Part shown: one piece after another, positions 24,001-38,090 of the stretch | How positions within the stretch are numbered: the first letter of the stretch is position 1 | How the letters are laid out: each line of letters starts with the position of its first letter | NCBI RefSeq assembly: GCF_001949145.1 | Contig: NW_019091355.1 | Coordinates: forward strand, 347,434-411,433 | From: Acanthaster planci | Taxonomy: Eukaryota > Echinodermata > Asteroidea > Valvatida > Acanthasteridae | Direction: 5' to 3' | Length of the DNA stretch: 64,000 nt | Position numbers and translations under genes: made by a program | Notes under the pieces: model-generated | Told to the model about the DNA's origin: nothing | The model's input: only the letters and a program-made list of their open reading frames with translations | Database searches by the model: none

Positions 24001-26519
24001 GTGGTTTGCGAAATCGTAAGTTTTCAGGGCTTTTGTTTTCAAAGGTCATGCTGGCCAATTTTTTCCCTTCGGTTTTTTTTATTTTTATTTATTACGGTTT
24101 AGGTCTTTTTTGCAGGGTTGGCGGGGAAAAAACTTTTTCCGTGATCGGGAGCCCAAAATACGGTCGGTCAGAAATGAGAACCATAGAATATAAAAAGCAT
24201 GCCCTTATGTACAGTGCCTGCAGTTGGGGGGAAAGGTATTTGTTTATTTTATATTCCTATTTCGGAAGAGTGGAAAGTCTTATTATTGAAGGGTTTGAGC
24301 GCCGCGTTTTTCTCGTTGTTATTTCACAATATCCCCTCAGGTGTGTCTACTCCCTCACCTATATCATAATCCTCCAACAGAGAGCAGTTACGCTGGGGGG
24401 GGGCGGACTTGGCACGCACATGTCCCCCACCTCAGCCGAAGTCTGTGCTCCTCGAAAGACCCCATTAAGTTTGAGCATTTGATATGTACGCAAACTATAA
24501 GCCATACTTATTTGCTTTCAGGCCCCCTTGAAAAAAATCGGTACTTCAGAAATTTACCCCTGTCAAGTTGCTGGCAAAGATGAATGCACACTGCCTCATT
24601 CTGACCGGCCTCGCCCTCGTTGTCTCAAACTTTATGTGATGAATAAACCCAGGCCAATGTCCTTTTCTCGACTTGGCTCCCCCGCCCACGGACTGGGTGC
24701 CATGAAACATCTGCTGAAACGAATCCTAACGTACAGGTTTGTCAAGAATCAATCGGTTTGCAATATAACTTGTATAAAGAAGATAAAAATCAGTGGTCCT
24801 TGCGTTTGTGATGTGAACAAACGTGTACTCATCAGGAAGCACTCGTCAAGTGGTCCATGTTTTTGCTGGCTGGTTATGTGTTTCGCGTAATACCAAGCTT
24901 TTTTGTCCTCTTCTGAACGAAGAGAGAATAATCTTCGAATTGGTGGGGGTGCGGTCCTCTACCCCTTCCCCATTCGCTTTACGATACACCACGCACCGCT
25001 TCCAGTTCTTTTACCTTGGCTCGCGAGTTCATCTCCGCAAGAATGCCATCTCCTAAAATGCTAGAACAAGCTTCGTCCCAAACTATAATTTTTGTTAAAT
25101 GCAGGTTTCAGGAAGTTGCTGATAGTGTGGACACAAGCCAGTGGCTTCGCAACACACAGGTATTAGAGGCAGTCCTAGCCGTAATTAACATTTGCAGATA
25201 GCCGCATTTGCCAACTTGGGTGTCGGTTGTTGGTGGCGCCCTTCATCTTGACCACGAACTCGTACGACGCGACGAGAGCCGGCGCGCACCCCAAGAAACC
25301 GTGACAGTTTCCCGTTGCACTGGGTAAATGGGGCTCATAGCAACAAACTGTAGTTTAGGAATCTAGTTGCATCATACAATTACCTTGAGTCATAGATATA
25401 AGTTAATATCACCTATTCCCACAAAAGAATTTTTACTGTTCAATGAAGAAGAACACAGTCACGGAGGAAGTCGATCCTTTTCCCCTTAATTGAGCACTCT
25501 CGCACAAAATCATCGCTGCCTAAAAAACAGTAAGGTTAACAATGAGACGAGTTTTTAATTAGTCATTTAGGGGGAGGATTTGAGATTGAAAGCTACCGAC
25601 GGAGTTTCTAGGCGAAGGTTTTGGGCTATGAAATTTTGTACTAAAAATTGGTTAAAAAAACCTTTTCTGTGTGATCTTGTGTGTTGCGACCAATTTTTTA
25701 TCACGAATTTGTTTTATCTAAACTAGTGACTGAGAGGAACTATTCTCCAGTAATGGACCCATGTCCGCAAAATTTATGTGTGGCATAGCAATGGCATGTT
25801 TAGTATGAATATGGAATAATATGTTGACGTGTATTTTAACTTTCAGCAAGTCGCCCTTTTTCCCCAACTTGCTGAGTGGTAAGCGTGCGTTCGCTGCTTA
25901 ATCAATTACAAACTCGCACGGACATGACTGAAATCGGCCGCGAACCAGCGAAGCCAACTTGCCGACGTGGCTAAACTGCGCATGTGCACATCCGGGAGTT
26001 GCCGAACGCGAACCATACGTGGCATTTGAGAAAGTGCGTAAGTCACTCAATATTTTCAACATTTCACCAGGAAAAGATTCGAATACCTTTTTATAAATTC
26101 AACCGAAAGACGTTCTTGGTGTGTTAACGTAGACTTTATATTATCAGCTTTTATAAACTTTCAGAAGTGTGAGAAAACAAAGCAATGTTGTGAACGGTAG
26201 GCGGCGGCCATTTTGACTGCAACATGTGAATGGCGATGTGTGTTGACTGTTGGTGATGACATCTTAGACAACGTGTTTGTGCCTTCGTCACATCCAGTGG
26301 TACCAAATAGATGAACGTACACGCTGTATCTTTGAGAGCAGTTAGGTAGTAAGGTTGTCTACATATAGAATCATTTACATCTCCATTAAGCTCGAAGTTT
26401 TACAGTTGAAGTGAGACATTTTCTGGCATAAAGTCTAGACTTCTTTTCTGTTTGAAACATCTGCACTGATCACGTCATCATCAGTCAGTAGGCCTTACGG
26501 ACTAAAAAGTTTCCACAAA
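21097..26519. other. DEG-ENaC/SEC24 divergent intergenic region
   Basis: The start codons of the channel and SEC24 face away from each other across 5.4 kb. I recognise no coding exon. The longest open frame, 23934-24482, resembles no family I know and has no codon bias. A G-rich run at about 24394-24402 and a GC-rich patch near 25230-25320 stand out from the AT-rich background. The right end carries the SEC24 promoter region, listed separately. Confidence 0.5.
25970..26220 (+). promoter_or_regulatory. Probable SEC24 promoter
   Basis: Two housekeeping-type motifs occur 300-550 bases before the SEC24 ATG. TGCGCATGTGCA at 25977-25988 resembles an NRF-1 site with one half diverged. GCGGCCATTTT at 26204-26214 is a perfect match to GCnGCCATnTT, the reverse complement of the YY1 consensus, a position often found just downstream of TATA-less start sites. 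The transcription start itself is not determined. Confidence 0.45.
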
Positions 26520-29500
26520 ATGTCACAGTTCATGAATCAAGGAACACCTCAGCAACAGGGTGGATATAACCCTCAACAGAACTACGGACAGCCCCCACAA
26601 CAGGGCAGAGGCCCAGGCGTGTATGGTGCGCCACCAGCAAACAATTACTATGGTGGGCATGGTGGGCCTGGGATGAACTCACAGCCACCCCCTACCTCAG
26701 TCCCACCACCTATGGGACCTCCAGCCCAGGGGACCAAACAGCCCATGGGGGCATACGGAGAAGGAAGGAGTAACTATCCACCGCAGGGCTATGGCCCAGG
26801 TTCACCAGCAATGAATGGTCCTTCTAGCCAAGGAGGTCAGCCCCCTTTGTCTAATCAGCAGCCAGCGTATAGCCAGCCTTTACAGAATAATGGTTACAGT
26901 GGCCCTCCATCAGTGAGTAGTGGGGCTCCCCTTCTTGGTGGACCACCTACAGGCCCAGGCCAGATTGGATATGGTGGACAACAGAACAGGTTAGTTCCCC
27001 TGTGATGTCTGCTATTACTATTAGTGCTAAATTTCATTCTCACAAATTTGTGCATATTAAGGTCACTCAGTACTTGATAATTGATTTGCATATTGTAGAG
27101 TTTACAGAAAATATTTCAGATGTATCATCGGCACTGTGGACGGAGTGTCAAGTGATGTCCCTGTATGGAATTCTTTCAAATGTTGTATGCATGTATCAAG
27201 TTATAAAGTTATTATATGTTGTTCAAGGAGCGTGCAACGTTGTTCTACATTGTAATTGCCATTGCTGACTAGGTATAGAGTACCATGTTTTTTTTTCCCA
27301 GTAGAATGGCCACTTCACAGCCAGGGCCTCCTACCCAGCCCCCAGCCAGCCAATCAGGCTACTACCAACCACAGCAGCAGCAGTATGGCACAGCACCTGG
27401 TCAACTGACTAATCAGATGGCAGGAATGAACCTCAGTGGCCCACAGCGAGGAATGGTAAGTTGGAACCCATTTTCCTTTGGCCTACAATCAACGCTTGTT
27501 CAGCCTTTGTAAGCGAAGTTTTCTTACGAATTGAGTAATTATTTCTGTACTGAAATTTCAGGAATGTTTACATTATGTTTTAGGGTTACTCAATACCAAA
27601 CTGACTAGTTTTCTTGTCCCATTTTTGTCAGGGTCCTCCACCAACAAGCGTATCTCGCCCCCAGCCTCCCTCAAGTATGTCGGGACCCCCTCCTCATAGC
27701 ATGTCTGGACCCCCTTCTAGTATGTCGGGACCCCCTCCTCATAGCATGTCTGGACCCCCTTCTAGTATGTCGGGACCCCCTCAAGCATCAATGAATGTCC
27801 CACAGCAAAGAGGCATGCCCCCTTCAAGTATGCCATCCAGTTCAGCCCCACCCTCAGTGTTTCAAACCTCAGGAGGTGGTGCCCCACCCCCATCTGGGCC
27901 TCCGTACTCTGTCAGTGGGCCTACTATGGGATATCAACAGCCAGGACCACGTAGTGGTCCCACACCCCCAATGTCTCCTGCCGCAGGCTCTCCGAGAACT
28001 GGGGGTGCTCCACCCTATGGTGGTATGGGACAGCCAGGAGTGCAACAACCAGGAATGAGCCAACCGGGAATTGCCCAACCGGGAATGGGCCAACCAGGAA
28101 GGGTCCAACCGGGAATGGGCCCGCCAGGAATGACGCAACCTGGAATGGGCCCACCAGGAATGGGCCAGCCAGGAATGGCCCAACCGCCTCAGAAAAGATT
28201 AGATCCAGACCAGATGCCAAGTGTGGTGAGTTGTTTGACATTGAGAAAATTGTGTTACCGTTGTGCAAAAAAGAAGCAGCAGGTGTGCCTTTGTGTGAGA
28301 ATGGTAACTCATAAAGCACATTTCAACAAGAAAGACATGAGGACCTCTACTTGTTCCTGAATTATTACTTCAGAAAAAAATCTTTATCTTGGAAATTTCT
28401 TTAACTTTATCTGTTAGATGATTCAGGATTACTAGGGATTATGGTAATTTTGATGTCAACACAATAAGTTTCAATACTCTAGCTCTTTATGTTGATCATT
28501 TCTTGAGTTGACCTTCTTTGTTCAATCTTCCTGCAGATCCAAGTGATTGAGGATGACAAGAGGAATCGTGGCAATCAACAATTCATTACCAATGTCAGAG
28601 GTCAAGTCCCCCCTCTAGTCACGACAGACTTTCAGGTTGTTGATCAAGGTATGTCATTTTACATCCATACATTTTATGTATTCATGAGATAATTATTTCA
28701 GTATCTTCAGTCACACTGTGCATGAATAAGCACCTAGCAAGGAAGTCTCATGCGCAACTTTCTGTGAGCTATACAACTTGCTCTTTAAATCTTGACATTG
28801 TTATCAATTGTCTCTCCGCAGGAAATTGCAGCCCACGATTTATGCGTTCGACAATGTACAACATTCCTTGCAGCCAAGATATGATCAAGCAATCTCAAGT
28901 GCCAGTAGGAATTGTCATCTCACCCTTTGCAAAGTTACCCGATAACGAGGTACTCACAGAATTATCTAATTTGGGCCCAAGTATTGCCAAATTGAAATGG
29001 AGAAATCATGTTTTTGGTCTCAACCTGGCCCTCCTGGGTCCTTCAAAATCAAGTCAGTTTTGGCAGCATGAAGGAAGAAAAAGCCTAGCCAGTACTACTT
29101 AACATGGGTTTGATGTCACTTGAAAGTTTAAGTTCAAAGAATGTGTTGTTAGTATATTTCAGTGGAAGATTTGTAATGATAATAATAATAACAATAATAA
29201 TATAGGTATCTTTAAAACACCTTTAACATGGATCAAAGCACTGTACATTATCATTTTGGAGGATTCAGGAAGATTCCAGGTTGAAGATGTGTTGCAGTCA
29301 GGCTGAGTTTGTTCAATGTAGTCACAGTTTTTAAGGGAACTTGACGAAGATTGTTACAGGGTACATGCCTGTGTTTGTTCTTACTGCTTGTTTGTTATCT
29401 TTACCAGGCTCCTCCCCCAATTGTTGACCATGGTCCCAACGGCCCGGTGCGTTGCAATCGCTGCAAAGCTTACATGTGCTCCTTCATGCAGTTTGTCGAC

Positions 29501-32500
29501 GGTGGTCGCCGTTTTTCCTGTGCCTTCTGCACCTGTATCACTGAAGGTAAGCCAGCCAATCTGTAATTCTAAATTTTGTAAAGCATTCCCAGTTGAAATA
29601 GTCGTCATACTTGTGGGGCTGCCTCTGAATCTAGTGTCTAGAGCTAGGCTCACGTCTTTGTTGGTTGCAAAATAAGGTCACAAGCTAACTTGCGTACTGT
29701 CATAGCTTTCAGAGCACTTTCATACATGGAATGAGCCCGTCATTTTCAAATGCATTATCAGTTGAAAGCCAACAGAGATGTAGGAAGGTGTCACCCTAGG
29801 GTCAATTTCTGCCCAAGTCAGAAGCAATCATAGTAGCCAAGTAGATAAATGCTCTTGTGTGGAAAGTCTGTTAAATGCTATAATTTTGGTTAAGTGACCT
29901 GACTAGTCTGTTATCTTGACAGTTCCTCCAGAGTATTTCCAGCCTCTAGACCACAACAGTCGACGAGTGGATGCCTATGAGAGAGCAGAGCTGTGCAGGG
30001 GGACATTTGAGTATCTAGCAACGGCTGATTACTGTAAGAATAATACCCTCCCTAAACCACCGGCCTTCATCTTTATGATTGATGTCACCTACCAGAGCAT
30101 CAAGACTGGAATGGTTCATCTACTGTGTAGGGAACTCCGATCTCTTCTGGAGAAATTACCATGGTAATTGATCTCTAAAAACATTCTGAAAGAATTTAAA
30201 TGAAGCCCATGTGCTTTGTGCATAAGTACTCCCGCGTTGGTGATGAAATGAAAGGCTGAGGCAACAATTAAACACTTATGGAGGGTTTGCATGGCTGCCA
30301 TGTTGCAGGCCAGTGCATCTGTTTCATGGGGCATGCACGAAGGAAGTTTCCCTGCGGAATAAAAGAAGTGCCCTGCAAGATAGCTATCATGCAAAACCTT
30401 TATGTGGGTCCTATGTCTGGCACTGATCTGTGATATAATTCCTGCAATTCATACCAGATTCACATGCTTTGTGTCGTCTCAAGAGCAATAGATGTAGTTG
30501 CTCAAGATTAGCTACCCCACTCATGGTAAACTATGCATGAAAATACTGGTGATTCACGATAGTACCCCTCGAAGCGTTTGCAATGCATTGGCCAATCACA
30601 GTGTGCGAAATCTGTCAACCCAATGTGTGTTTGGAAGGGTTAACAGATTTTGTGCATGTAATTTGTCAGAACGTTGCAAACCCTTTGAGGCGCACGATTG
30701 TGAATCAACAGTATTGATCATCATGGATCATTTACATTAATTTCTTACTTATAATGTTCAGTGAGCATGGCATGCAAGAATCGGTCATCCGTGTCGGCTT
30801 TGTCACCTATGACTCCTCCCTGCACTTCTACAACCTGAACAGCGCCCTCGCTCAGCCCCAGATGCTGGTTGTGTCAGATGTGCATGATGTGTTCCTTCCA
30901 CTGTTGGATGGGTTCCTGGTCAATCTATCTGAATCAAAAGCTGTCATTGAAAGGTATATTAAATTATTCTAAGCAGAGTCAATATTTTGTTGTGGTTTCC
31001 TCAAGAAATGGGAGATTTTTCAAAGAAGTTACAGACACTGGCTATATTAGTGTCCAAGTGAGGTGTAAGTGATATCCTGACTCTTTGATAAATGTTTCAA
31101 CTCAGTAACAGGGAAAGATTATCACACAATCTTGTGACTTGTGTTCTTTCTCAGACCAATAGGGCAGATTTTTATTCACAACTGTTAGTCTTTCATTTAC
31201 CAGGCAGGGATGAGATTCTGATTGTTCTTGATTTTTCTTTCTTCAGTTTGTTGGAGCAGATTCCTCAGATGTTTGCAGAGACCAGGGAGACCGAGACAAT
31301 GCTAGGGCCAGTGGTACAAGCTGGACTAGAAGCCATCAAGGTGAGATTCAAAGTAGTCAGGCAGCTACTTTGTGCACAATTCATCAATTGGAAGTTTTCA
31401 TGTGCACTGCAGAAGACTCATAGACTCTGCACCATGCCATAGGCTTCAACTCATGAGGATCATTCTGACTCATTAGAATGCGTATTCTACAGAGACGTTC
31501 ATTAATTGCATGATTGTCAACTGTTCTGTCCTTCACAGTCCTCTGATCGTACAGGCAAACTGTTTGTCTTCCACGCATCCCTGCCTATTGCAGATGCTCC
31601 AGGCAAACTCAAGAACAGGGATGATCGAAAACTCCTGGGAACGGAAAAAGAGAAGGTACGAGAATAAAAGTTAGAAGTTCAATAGTGTTCGGTTGTCTAC
31701 TCTTGAAGTCTTACACATTTTGGAAATGTAGTAAAGAACCATTTTTGTCAACAAATGTTGTGCTTCTAACCTTCCAGAACACAAGTGATTAGAATGTTCT
31801 GCTACCTAGCTTCATGTTGAACAGAAGGTTCTGCAAATTCTCAGAACTAGGTCTGAAAAACTGAAGATTTGCTTTGAGAGAGATAGATTAGAAGCTACAT
31901 TGATATGAAAAGAAAAATCTGCCTTTGGCCTGCACTGTTGGGTCATGGTGGTAGCTTGGACATAGAGTACCAAAGTGAATATGTCATGCTCACAATTAGT
32001 GGTAAAAGGCATTAGTGCGAGAACCAGTGCGTGAACCAACACATGCGCGTACTCCATTCGTTTGCACTGCACACTCTGGTTCACAGTGACGTCACACTTC
32101 GGTACTCTCTACAGGTGAAATAACTTTCTCCCTGAATTCTGTTTTGTGCAGACATTGCTGTCACCCCAGATCAACTTCTACACTAAGCTCGGTCAGGACT
32201 GTGTAGCAGCCGGCTGTAGCGTGGATCTCTTTCTATTCCCCAGCTCCTATGTGGATGTAGCTTCAATTGGTCAGGTCACTACGCTGACCGGTGGTCAGTG
32301 CTACAAGTATAACTACTTCCAGGTGAATTTAGCAGTAGGATTTGAGTTTTAGGTTGAACAAAACAATTAATAGTGACAGGATTTAACCTGTAAACCTAGG
32401 AATAGTTGGCTGGATTGAACAGTTAGTTGAGGTTACTTTTAACTACAAATTTGCTGGTGGTTGGAATGAGTTTCTAATTGAACAAAATGATTGATACTAA

Positions 32501-35500
32501 CAGAATTGAGCCTGTAACCCTCGGAAAAGTTGGTGGGATTGAAATAGTTACTTGGGGTTTTTGTTAACCACAAATTTCCTGGTGGTTGAATTTTCTTCAG
32601 GCTGCCAACGATGGGGAACGTTTCATCCAAGATCTCACCCACAACATCCAGCGTCCCATCGGCTTTGATGCTGTCCTCCGTGTCCGGACCAGCACTGGTA
32701 TCCGACCGACTGACTTTTTTGGCAATTTTCACATGGCCAACACCACAGACGTAGAGCTTGCTGCCATTGATAGTGACAAGGCTGTTACTGTGGAGATTAA
32801 ACATGACGATAAATTGACAGAAGATGGAGGGGCTTTTGTACAGGTATCGTCTACTAGTCTCTGTGTGTTTTACAAAGAACTGAATATCATCATCCAAGTT
32901 AACATTGCAGTACTCTAATATCTCTAGGTTCATGCCACTATTAGGAGTTAATGTCATCAACCTGCTGTGGAGCAATTTGTATCATTTCTCATGTTAGCTT
33001 TTGAGAAGCAGTGCATGTAGTATAAGAACTAAGAAGCCACACCTGGAACACCAGACTTCCCATTTAACCCAAACCCCCAGGGACCATTGAAATCATACAC
33101 ATGCTTGTTGGACGCAGAATGGTTAGGGTTAAGATAATAAAAATATGGAAAAGTCATGATTAATTGGGAAAAATAGGGTATCTTGGAATCCTGTTGTCAG
33201 AGAGGAAACAAGTCATGCATGTGAGGGTTATTTTGACGGACTGCTTTTGATGTAATTAACAAATGCTACATTTATTGGCGATAGAGGTTTTTCATGTGAT
33301 GTAACATGACAGGTAACACCGTTTCAGGAAGTGTTTCCTTTCCATGGAGGTGTGTGCGTTTTTCAAATGTGTTCATTTCTATTGGTATATTTCGTGTATG
33401 CAAGAATGTGGAAAGACTTGATTATCTCCAATTATAGCTTACATGTATAATTGCAATTGAAGTGAATGAGGACAAGGGTTTTTTTGCAGTAAATGTTATA
33501 ATTGTATCCCTCAAAGTAAGAACAGCTCTTGTGGTGGCTTACATGTAGTACCTGAATCTCCTCCTATAATCAAATAGATGTGCCACGAATTGTAGGGAAG
33601 TTGTGGCAGACGCAACTTGCAAAACCCTTCAAAGAATGTTTCGTGGATTTTGCATTTCCCCCAAATCACACCCCTGCATAATACCTAACAATTTTGCTCT
33701 GCAAAACAGCAGTTTATGTCATGGAAATTTTCATATTCTAGTGCTGGAAAGTTCTAGAAAAGCCATAGCCTTTGGCTCTCAGATTTCTGCGGGAATCCTA
33801 AATATTCATGAGTTGTCCAAATAGCTCCCTCAACAGTGCATGAATGAATCCATTAGTCATTGTGACACACTTCTCTACATTGCTGCTTACAGGTTGCTTT
33901 GTTGTACACCAGCGTGTCTGGTCAGAGACGATTGCGCATCATCAACCAGTCCTACAACTGTTGCCTTCAGATGGCTGACATGTACCGCAATTGTGAGATG
34001 GATGCTATCATCAATTTCCTCGCCAAGCAAGGTCAGTGGAGGTCAAGTTATTAGGCTGATTGGCTTGCATTTAGAATGTCCTGTGTTGAAAGAATACTCC
34101 CAAGTCCAGGAAAGTCTTCTGGTCAGGGGTAACAATGTAATACAAAGAAACTATGAATGCTTAGTGTTGTGTGTTAAGATAAAATGTATTGAAATACGCT
34201 GCTTTGCTGTCTTTCCTATTCATTTACTTTCCAAAGTGCATGAATTTGAAGCAAGTTGTACTTTTCATTATTTATCTTTGTAGCTGTGAAATCAGTCTTA
34301 ACCTCCAACCCTAAGGCTATAAGAGAGGGTCTAACCAATCGCTGTGCAGCCACACTGGCTTGCTATCGCCGTAACTGTGCCAGCCCTTCATCCCAGGGTC
34401 AAGTAAGTTATCTGTTATATGAAATATGGACTAATGCTGCCGTCAGTTGCAAATGAATTTCTATTGGACATACATGAAAAGCTGGCAAACCTTGGTAGTT
34501 ATTGCAATATGCACTTCATCGCAAACATTACTTTCCTTCATAAGTATGTCCTTGATACTTATCTAGAGTTTCCCATCTTGTCATTCAGTGCTCATTTCCT
34601 CATCTTATTTGCAATCTTGTCTCTTGTCTCAGTTGATTCTCCCAGAATGTATGAAGCTTCTGCCTCTCTACATCAATTGCATCTTGAAGAGTGACGCTCT
34701 GTCTGGTTGCACAGACATCACCACGGATGATCGTAGCTGGCTCATGGACACAGTCCGTTCCATGGATGTCAGGTCCACTGCTGTCTACTTCTATCCAAGA
34801 CTCATCCCACTGGTAAGTCTTACAGAACCTCTGCAATAAATCCTACACTAAACCATTACTAATAAGAAAATAAACCAGAAACTTACATATTTGATTTGAT
34901 TTTTTTTATAATTCTTGTAATTTGTGAGGGTTGTGTAGCATCATGTATAAGTTCTGTAGTTAAGTTCAGCACAAGTCCATCGTAAGTCTGTCTCGAGGTA
35001 TCTAAATGAACTTGGACAAAGGCAGGTATTCTGTTGTCACTGTTCATTCCCCTACTCATGATTTAACTTGTAAAAGGTCTCGACTACAACACTGATTGTA
35101 GCTGATATGTAAGAAGATTCAATTCTTGAAGAAAGAGCAGCCACAAACTCATAATTCTATTCAGGAAAAATATTCAGTTTTTCTGTTGGCTTCGTTCTCA
35201 TCCAGCACGACTTGAATCCTAACTCGTCTGGCATCCAGACCGCCATCCGTTGTTCTGTGGAGCGTCTTCGTGATAACGGTGTATATCTCCTAGAGAATGG
35301 CAACGTCATGTTCATGTGGATTGGCTTACATGTCAGCAATGATTGGGTGCAAGACGTCTTTGGTGTCCACTCTCCAGCACAGATTGACATTGACTCAAGT
35401 AAGCTGCTTCATATGGACAATCCAACATCCCAGGGAGTCCGTAATGTTGTGGAAAAAATCCGCAAGATGAGACCACGATACATGAAGGTAAGCCTGAATG

Positions 35501-35962
35501 AATCAAATGTTCCAGTGATTTAATGAAGGGTAAGCTGTTTTGTGGGCTACAATGCACTATTGCACACTCCCCCCATATTTATCGTAGCTTTTATCATGTC
35601 TGCCCATATCCAAGGGCAATCCTCTGTTGCAGAGTGTTACATGTTTGTGCAAATTCAGTTGAAAATTTGTCAGCATCTCTCAGGAAAATTCTTGTACTCT
35701 CTCAGTGATCGTTGAGCACACAGACCTGTAAACACAAAATGTACACAAAATGTCGATTCCATTGTCTCGCTCTTATCCGTGTTTTGCCTTAATTTACCAA
35801 CCTTGATCATTATTTCCCCAGCTGACATTCGTCAGACAGCGAGATACCCTCGAGGCCTGGTTCCGCCACTTCCTTGTTGAAGATAAAGGTGCTAATGCAT
35901 CTGCCTCGTACGTTGACTTCCTCATCCACATGCACAAAGAAATCAGGAATCTTCTCAACTAA
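26520..35962 (+). CDS. SEC24C: SEC24 COPII coat cargo adaptor, C/D class
   Basis: SEC24 pairs with SEC23 in the inner COPII coat and selects cargo leaving the ER. Seventeen coding exons join in phase to 1171 residues: 26520-26989, 27302-27455, 27632-28225, 28537-28648, 28822-28949, 29408-29546, 29923-30163, 30762-30953, 31247-31340, 31539-31655, 32152-32322, 32601-32843, 33893-34031, 34284-34402, 34633-34812, 35206-35487, 35822-35962. The first 400 residues are a disordered Pro/Gln/Gly/Ser/Met tail. The zinc finger is Cys502, 505, 524 and 527. The trunk domain follows ([20 protein letters not shown]), then the beta-sandwich ([20 protein letters not shown]), the helical domain ([20 protein letters not shown]) and the gelsolin-like end ([19 protein letters not shown]). 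[12 protein letters not shown] and [15 protein letters not shown] mark it as the C/D class rather than A/B. It probably represents the ancestor of the vertebrate SEC24C/SEC24D pair. Confidence 0.96.
27674..27763 (+). repeat. Exact 45-bp tandem duplication in SEC24 exon 3
   Basis: Two identical 45-bp units, each starting agtatgtcgggaccccctcc, encode [15 protein letters not shown] twice, and a partial third unit follows. Zero divergence suggests a young or homogenised expansion, possibly length-polymorphic. Confidence 0.9.
28024..28185 (+). repeat. 15-bp coding repeat, SEC24 pentapeptides
   Basis: About eleven imperfect 15-bp units encode a [G/A/S/T]-x-[Q/P]-P-G-M style pentapeptide run, for example [16 protein letters not shown]. 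It lies in the disordered N-terminal tail just before the conserved core. Confidence 0.85.
29175..29203. repeat. AAT/ATA trinucleotide microsatellite
   Basis: An interrupted run of AAT triplets (gataataataataacaataa) lies in intron 5 of SEC24. Confidence 0.8.
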
Positions 35963-38090
35963 TCACCCCTCTTCAGTTTCAATTCCATTGTTTCAGCAGG
36001 CTGAAGAATTGCCTCAAGTTGTTGAAGAAGAGTTAAGTAAGTGGAAACCTTAATGGTAACGTCTCATCATCTTGATCACAGAGATGATGATACTTGGGAA
36101 GGTACTGGCTTGATGTATGGTAGCGTACTATGACTTTTAACCTCACTTTTTTCTTGTCACATTTTGTTTCCTGTGCCACTGATTTGAGTTAAATTGATAC
36201 TTGAAACTGAAGTATGAGGGTATTGCATGCAATGATGACAGGTGCTTCTTAGTGAAAGTTAAGACAAGTGGAAATGTCTTGACAAAACAGGATTGCAATA
36301 CAGCATCCATTAAAGTAATTAAAATTCCACTAGAAATGAGGAAGCTACTTGCTGGGGAATTTTCTATTATTTTATGAGTTAAATCCAAAACTTGTGAACT
36401 AACTGGATAGTTCTGGCAGTTGAGCTGTTGGTTTAACAGCCACTGTTTTAGTTGACATGGCAATTAATAAATATTTCACTGTTTGAATACTTTACAGGAG
36501 CCCCCAAAATGAGTACTACATACAACTTATAGGATGTTGTGGCAAAGTATTTTTTAAATGTGAATAAGGCATTCATTCAGAGAATTAGCATTTTAGACAC
36601 ACAAATGCTGATCAATGCCTGGGCTTCGTGACTTTTTTGGTAAAGTGACAACTTTATCCGTGCCAGTTTTGGGGATTATTGCAAAGTTTCATGTATTAGT
36701 CCTGTGAAAGTTGAAAGTATACACAAAGCATTCTACATGAGCTTGTGTTCCTGAGATTTTAAGGATAACATATTTTTGATAAAAGTGTATGTAAAAGTAA
36801 TTTCATGTGGCAACAATTATAAGGAGGGGCTTAGTAGATATCTTGTGGGATGAAAGTAAACAAAACCCATATGTGAAACCCAGATAAGATTCATTTCTAT
36901 TATACTTTAACAATGAAATTACACTTTGTCAAATGTTGTCAAATTCTAATGATCAGCAGTGTAGGATGAAATGTTGACTTAACACCAGACTTAAATGGAT
37001 TGTGGAATTTCAAAATTAGGTAAAATAGACAAAAGTCAACTTAGTTCCGTGTTTGGTTTCTTGCAGAAAAAAAACTTCAAATGCATTTGTGTGTCATCTA
37101 TTTCAAAGCGTAAGCATTTTGTAAATATGAAAGGGTCAAAGATGTGTTACTTAATATTATAATTATAAACGTTTATCATTTATGTTACAAATGGTCCATT
37201 TTTATTTGTTCGCCATGTTTTTCTTTGGTTTTTTCCCCATAGGTTTTTCTGGGAGTATCAAAACTAGGATTGCATTTAATACTCTCTCGCTTGTAGCCAT
37301 GTAACTTACCAGTGTAGTGAATATTTTTTTTCAGCTTTTGGTTGTGGTAAAAACTATTCAAAAGCTATCAAGTATGAAAGTTGAAAATCTTTCGGACCGC
37401 ATGCATACTGCACAGATATTGTGAAACTTTAAGGTACTTGTACACGTATACTGAATGCATTAAGATGAATTATCTAAACGAAGTGCATTTAAAATGCCTT
37501 GTTTTTGTTGCCCCTCCTGTACAATTGTTTTTTCTTTTTCTTCTAAGAATGTTTTCTTATTGATTCTGCAAATGCGGGGTAAATAGTTAACTTAAGGGCG
37601 ACGTCAAGCTAAATTGAGAAGTGATGTTCATTGGTCCATGTCGCTGTGAGGGATTGATAAATCTGCAAATCTTTGCTTGTTGAATGTCCATTACATGCCG
37701 AGTAACGGGAACAATGGCTGTATTTTCACAGAAATACACACTGTAATTCAAACTAATTTGAGTGTCTGTACCTACAGGCGTTATGTCAAACTTTTCAAAT
37801 TTTCATACTTTGATTTCTTTATCTTCAACCCAGGGACATAAAAGTCCTGTTCGCCTTTTCAACGAATGTTCCATGTAGAAAAATAAATCAAAGATTGTAT
37901 TAAATATAACATTGCAAAAACTGTTCTTGAAACAGGGAGTTGTATTTTGCTGAATCAGTCAAAAATAAATTACTTACTACATGTATATAAATGTGGTAAG
38001 AAACATCAAGCTTTTGAAATAGACATGGGGCAATAAACTTTAATTGAAGTTACGTAGTCATGGCCAAAGATCAGATAGCACTGCAAGATG
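35963..38090 (+). other. SEC24 3' UTR and downstream spacer
   Basis: There is no coding sequence. Candidate polyadenylation signals AATAAA occur at 36466-36471, 37882-37887 and 38032-38037, so the 3' UTR could be about 0.5 kb or up to 2.1 kb. The sequence is AT-rich and lacks large repeats up to about 38.1 kb. Confidence 0.5.

Noticed and set aside
23934-24482. 182-codon plus-strand frame
   Set aside because: It has an ATG and an early GTAAGT, but the translation is low in conserved features and unlike any protein I know. It may be part of a repeat.
32439-32975. 178-codon minus-strand frame
   Set aside because: It is the antisense shadow of SEC24 exon 12, whose sense strand matches the family throughout.
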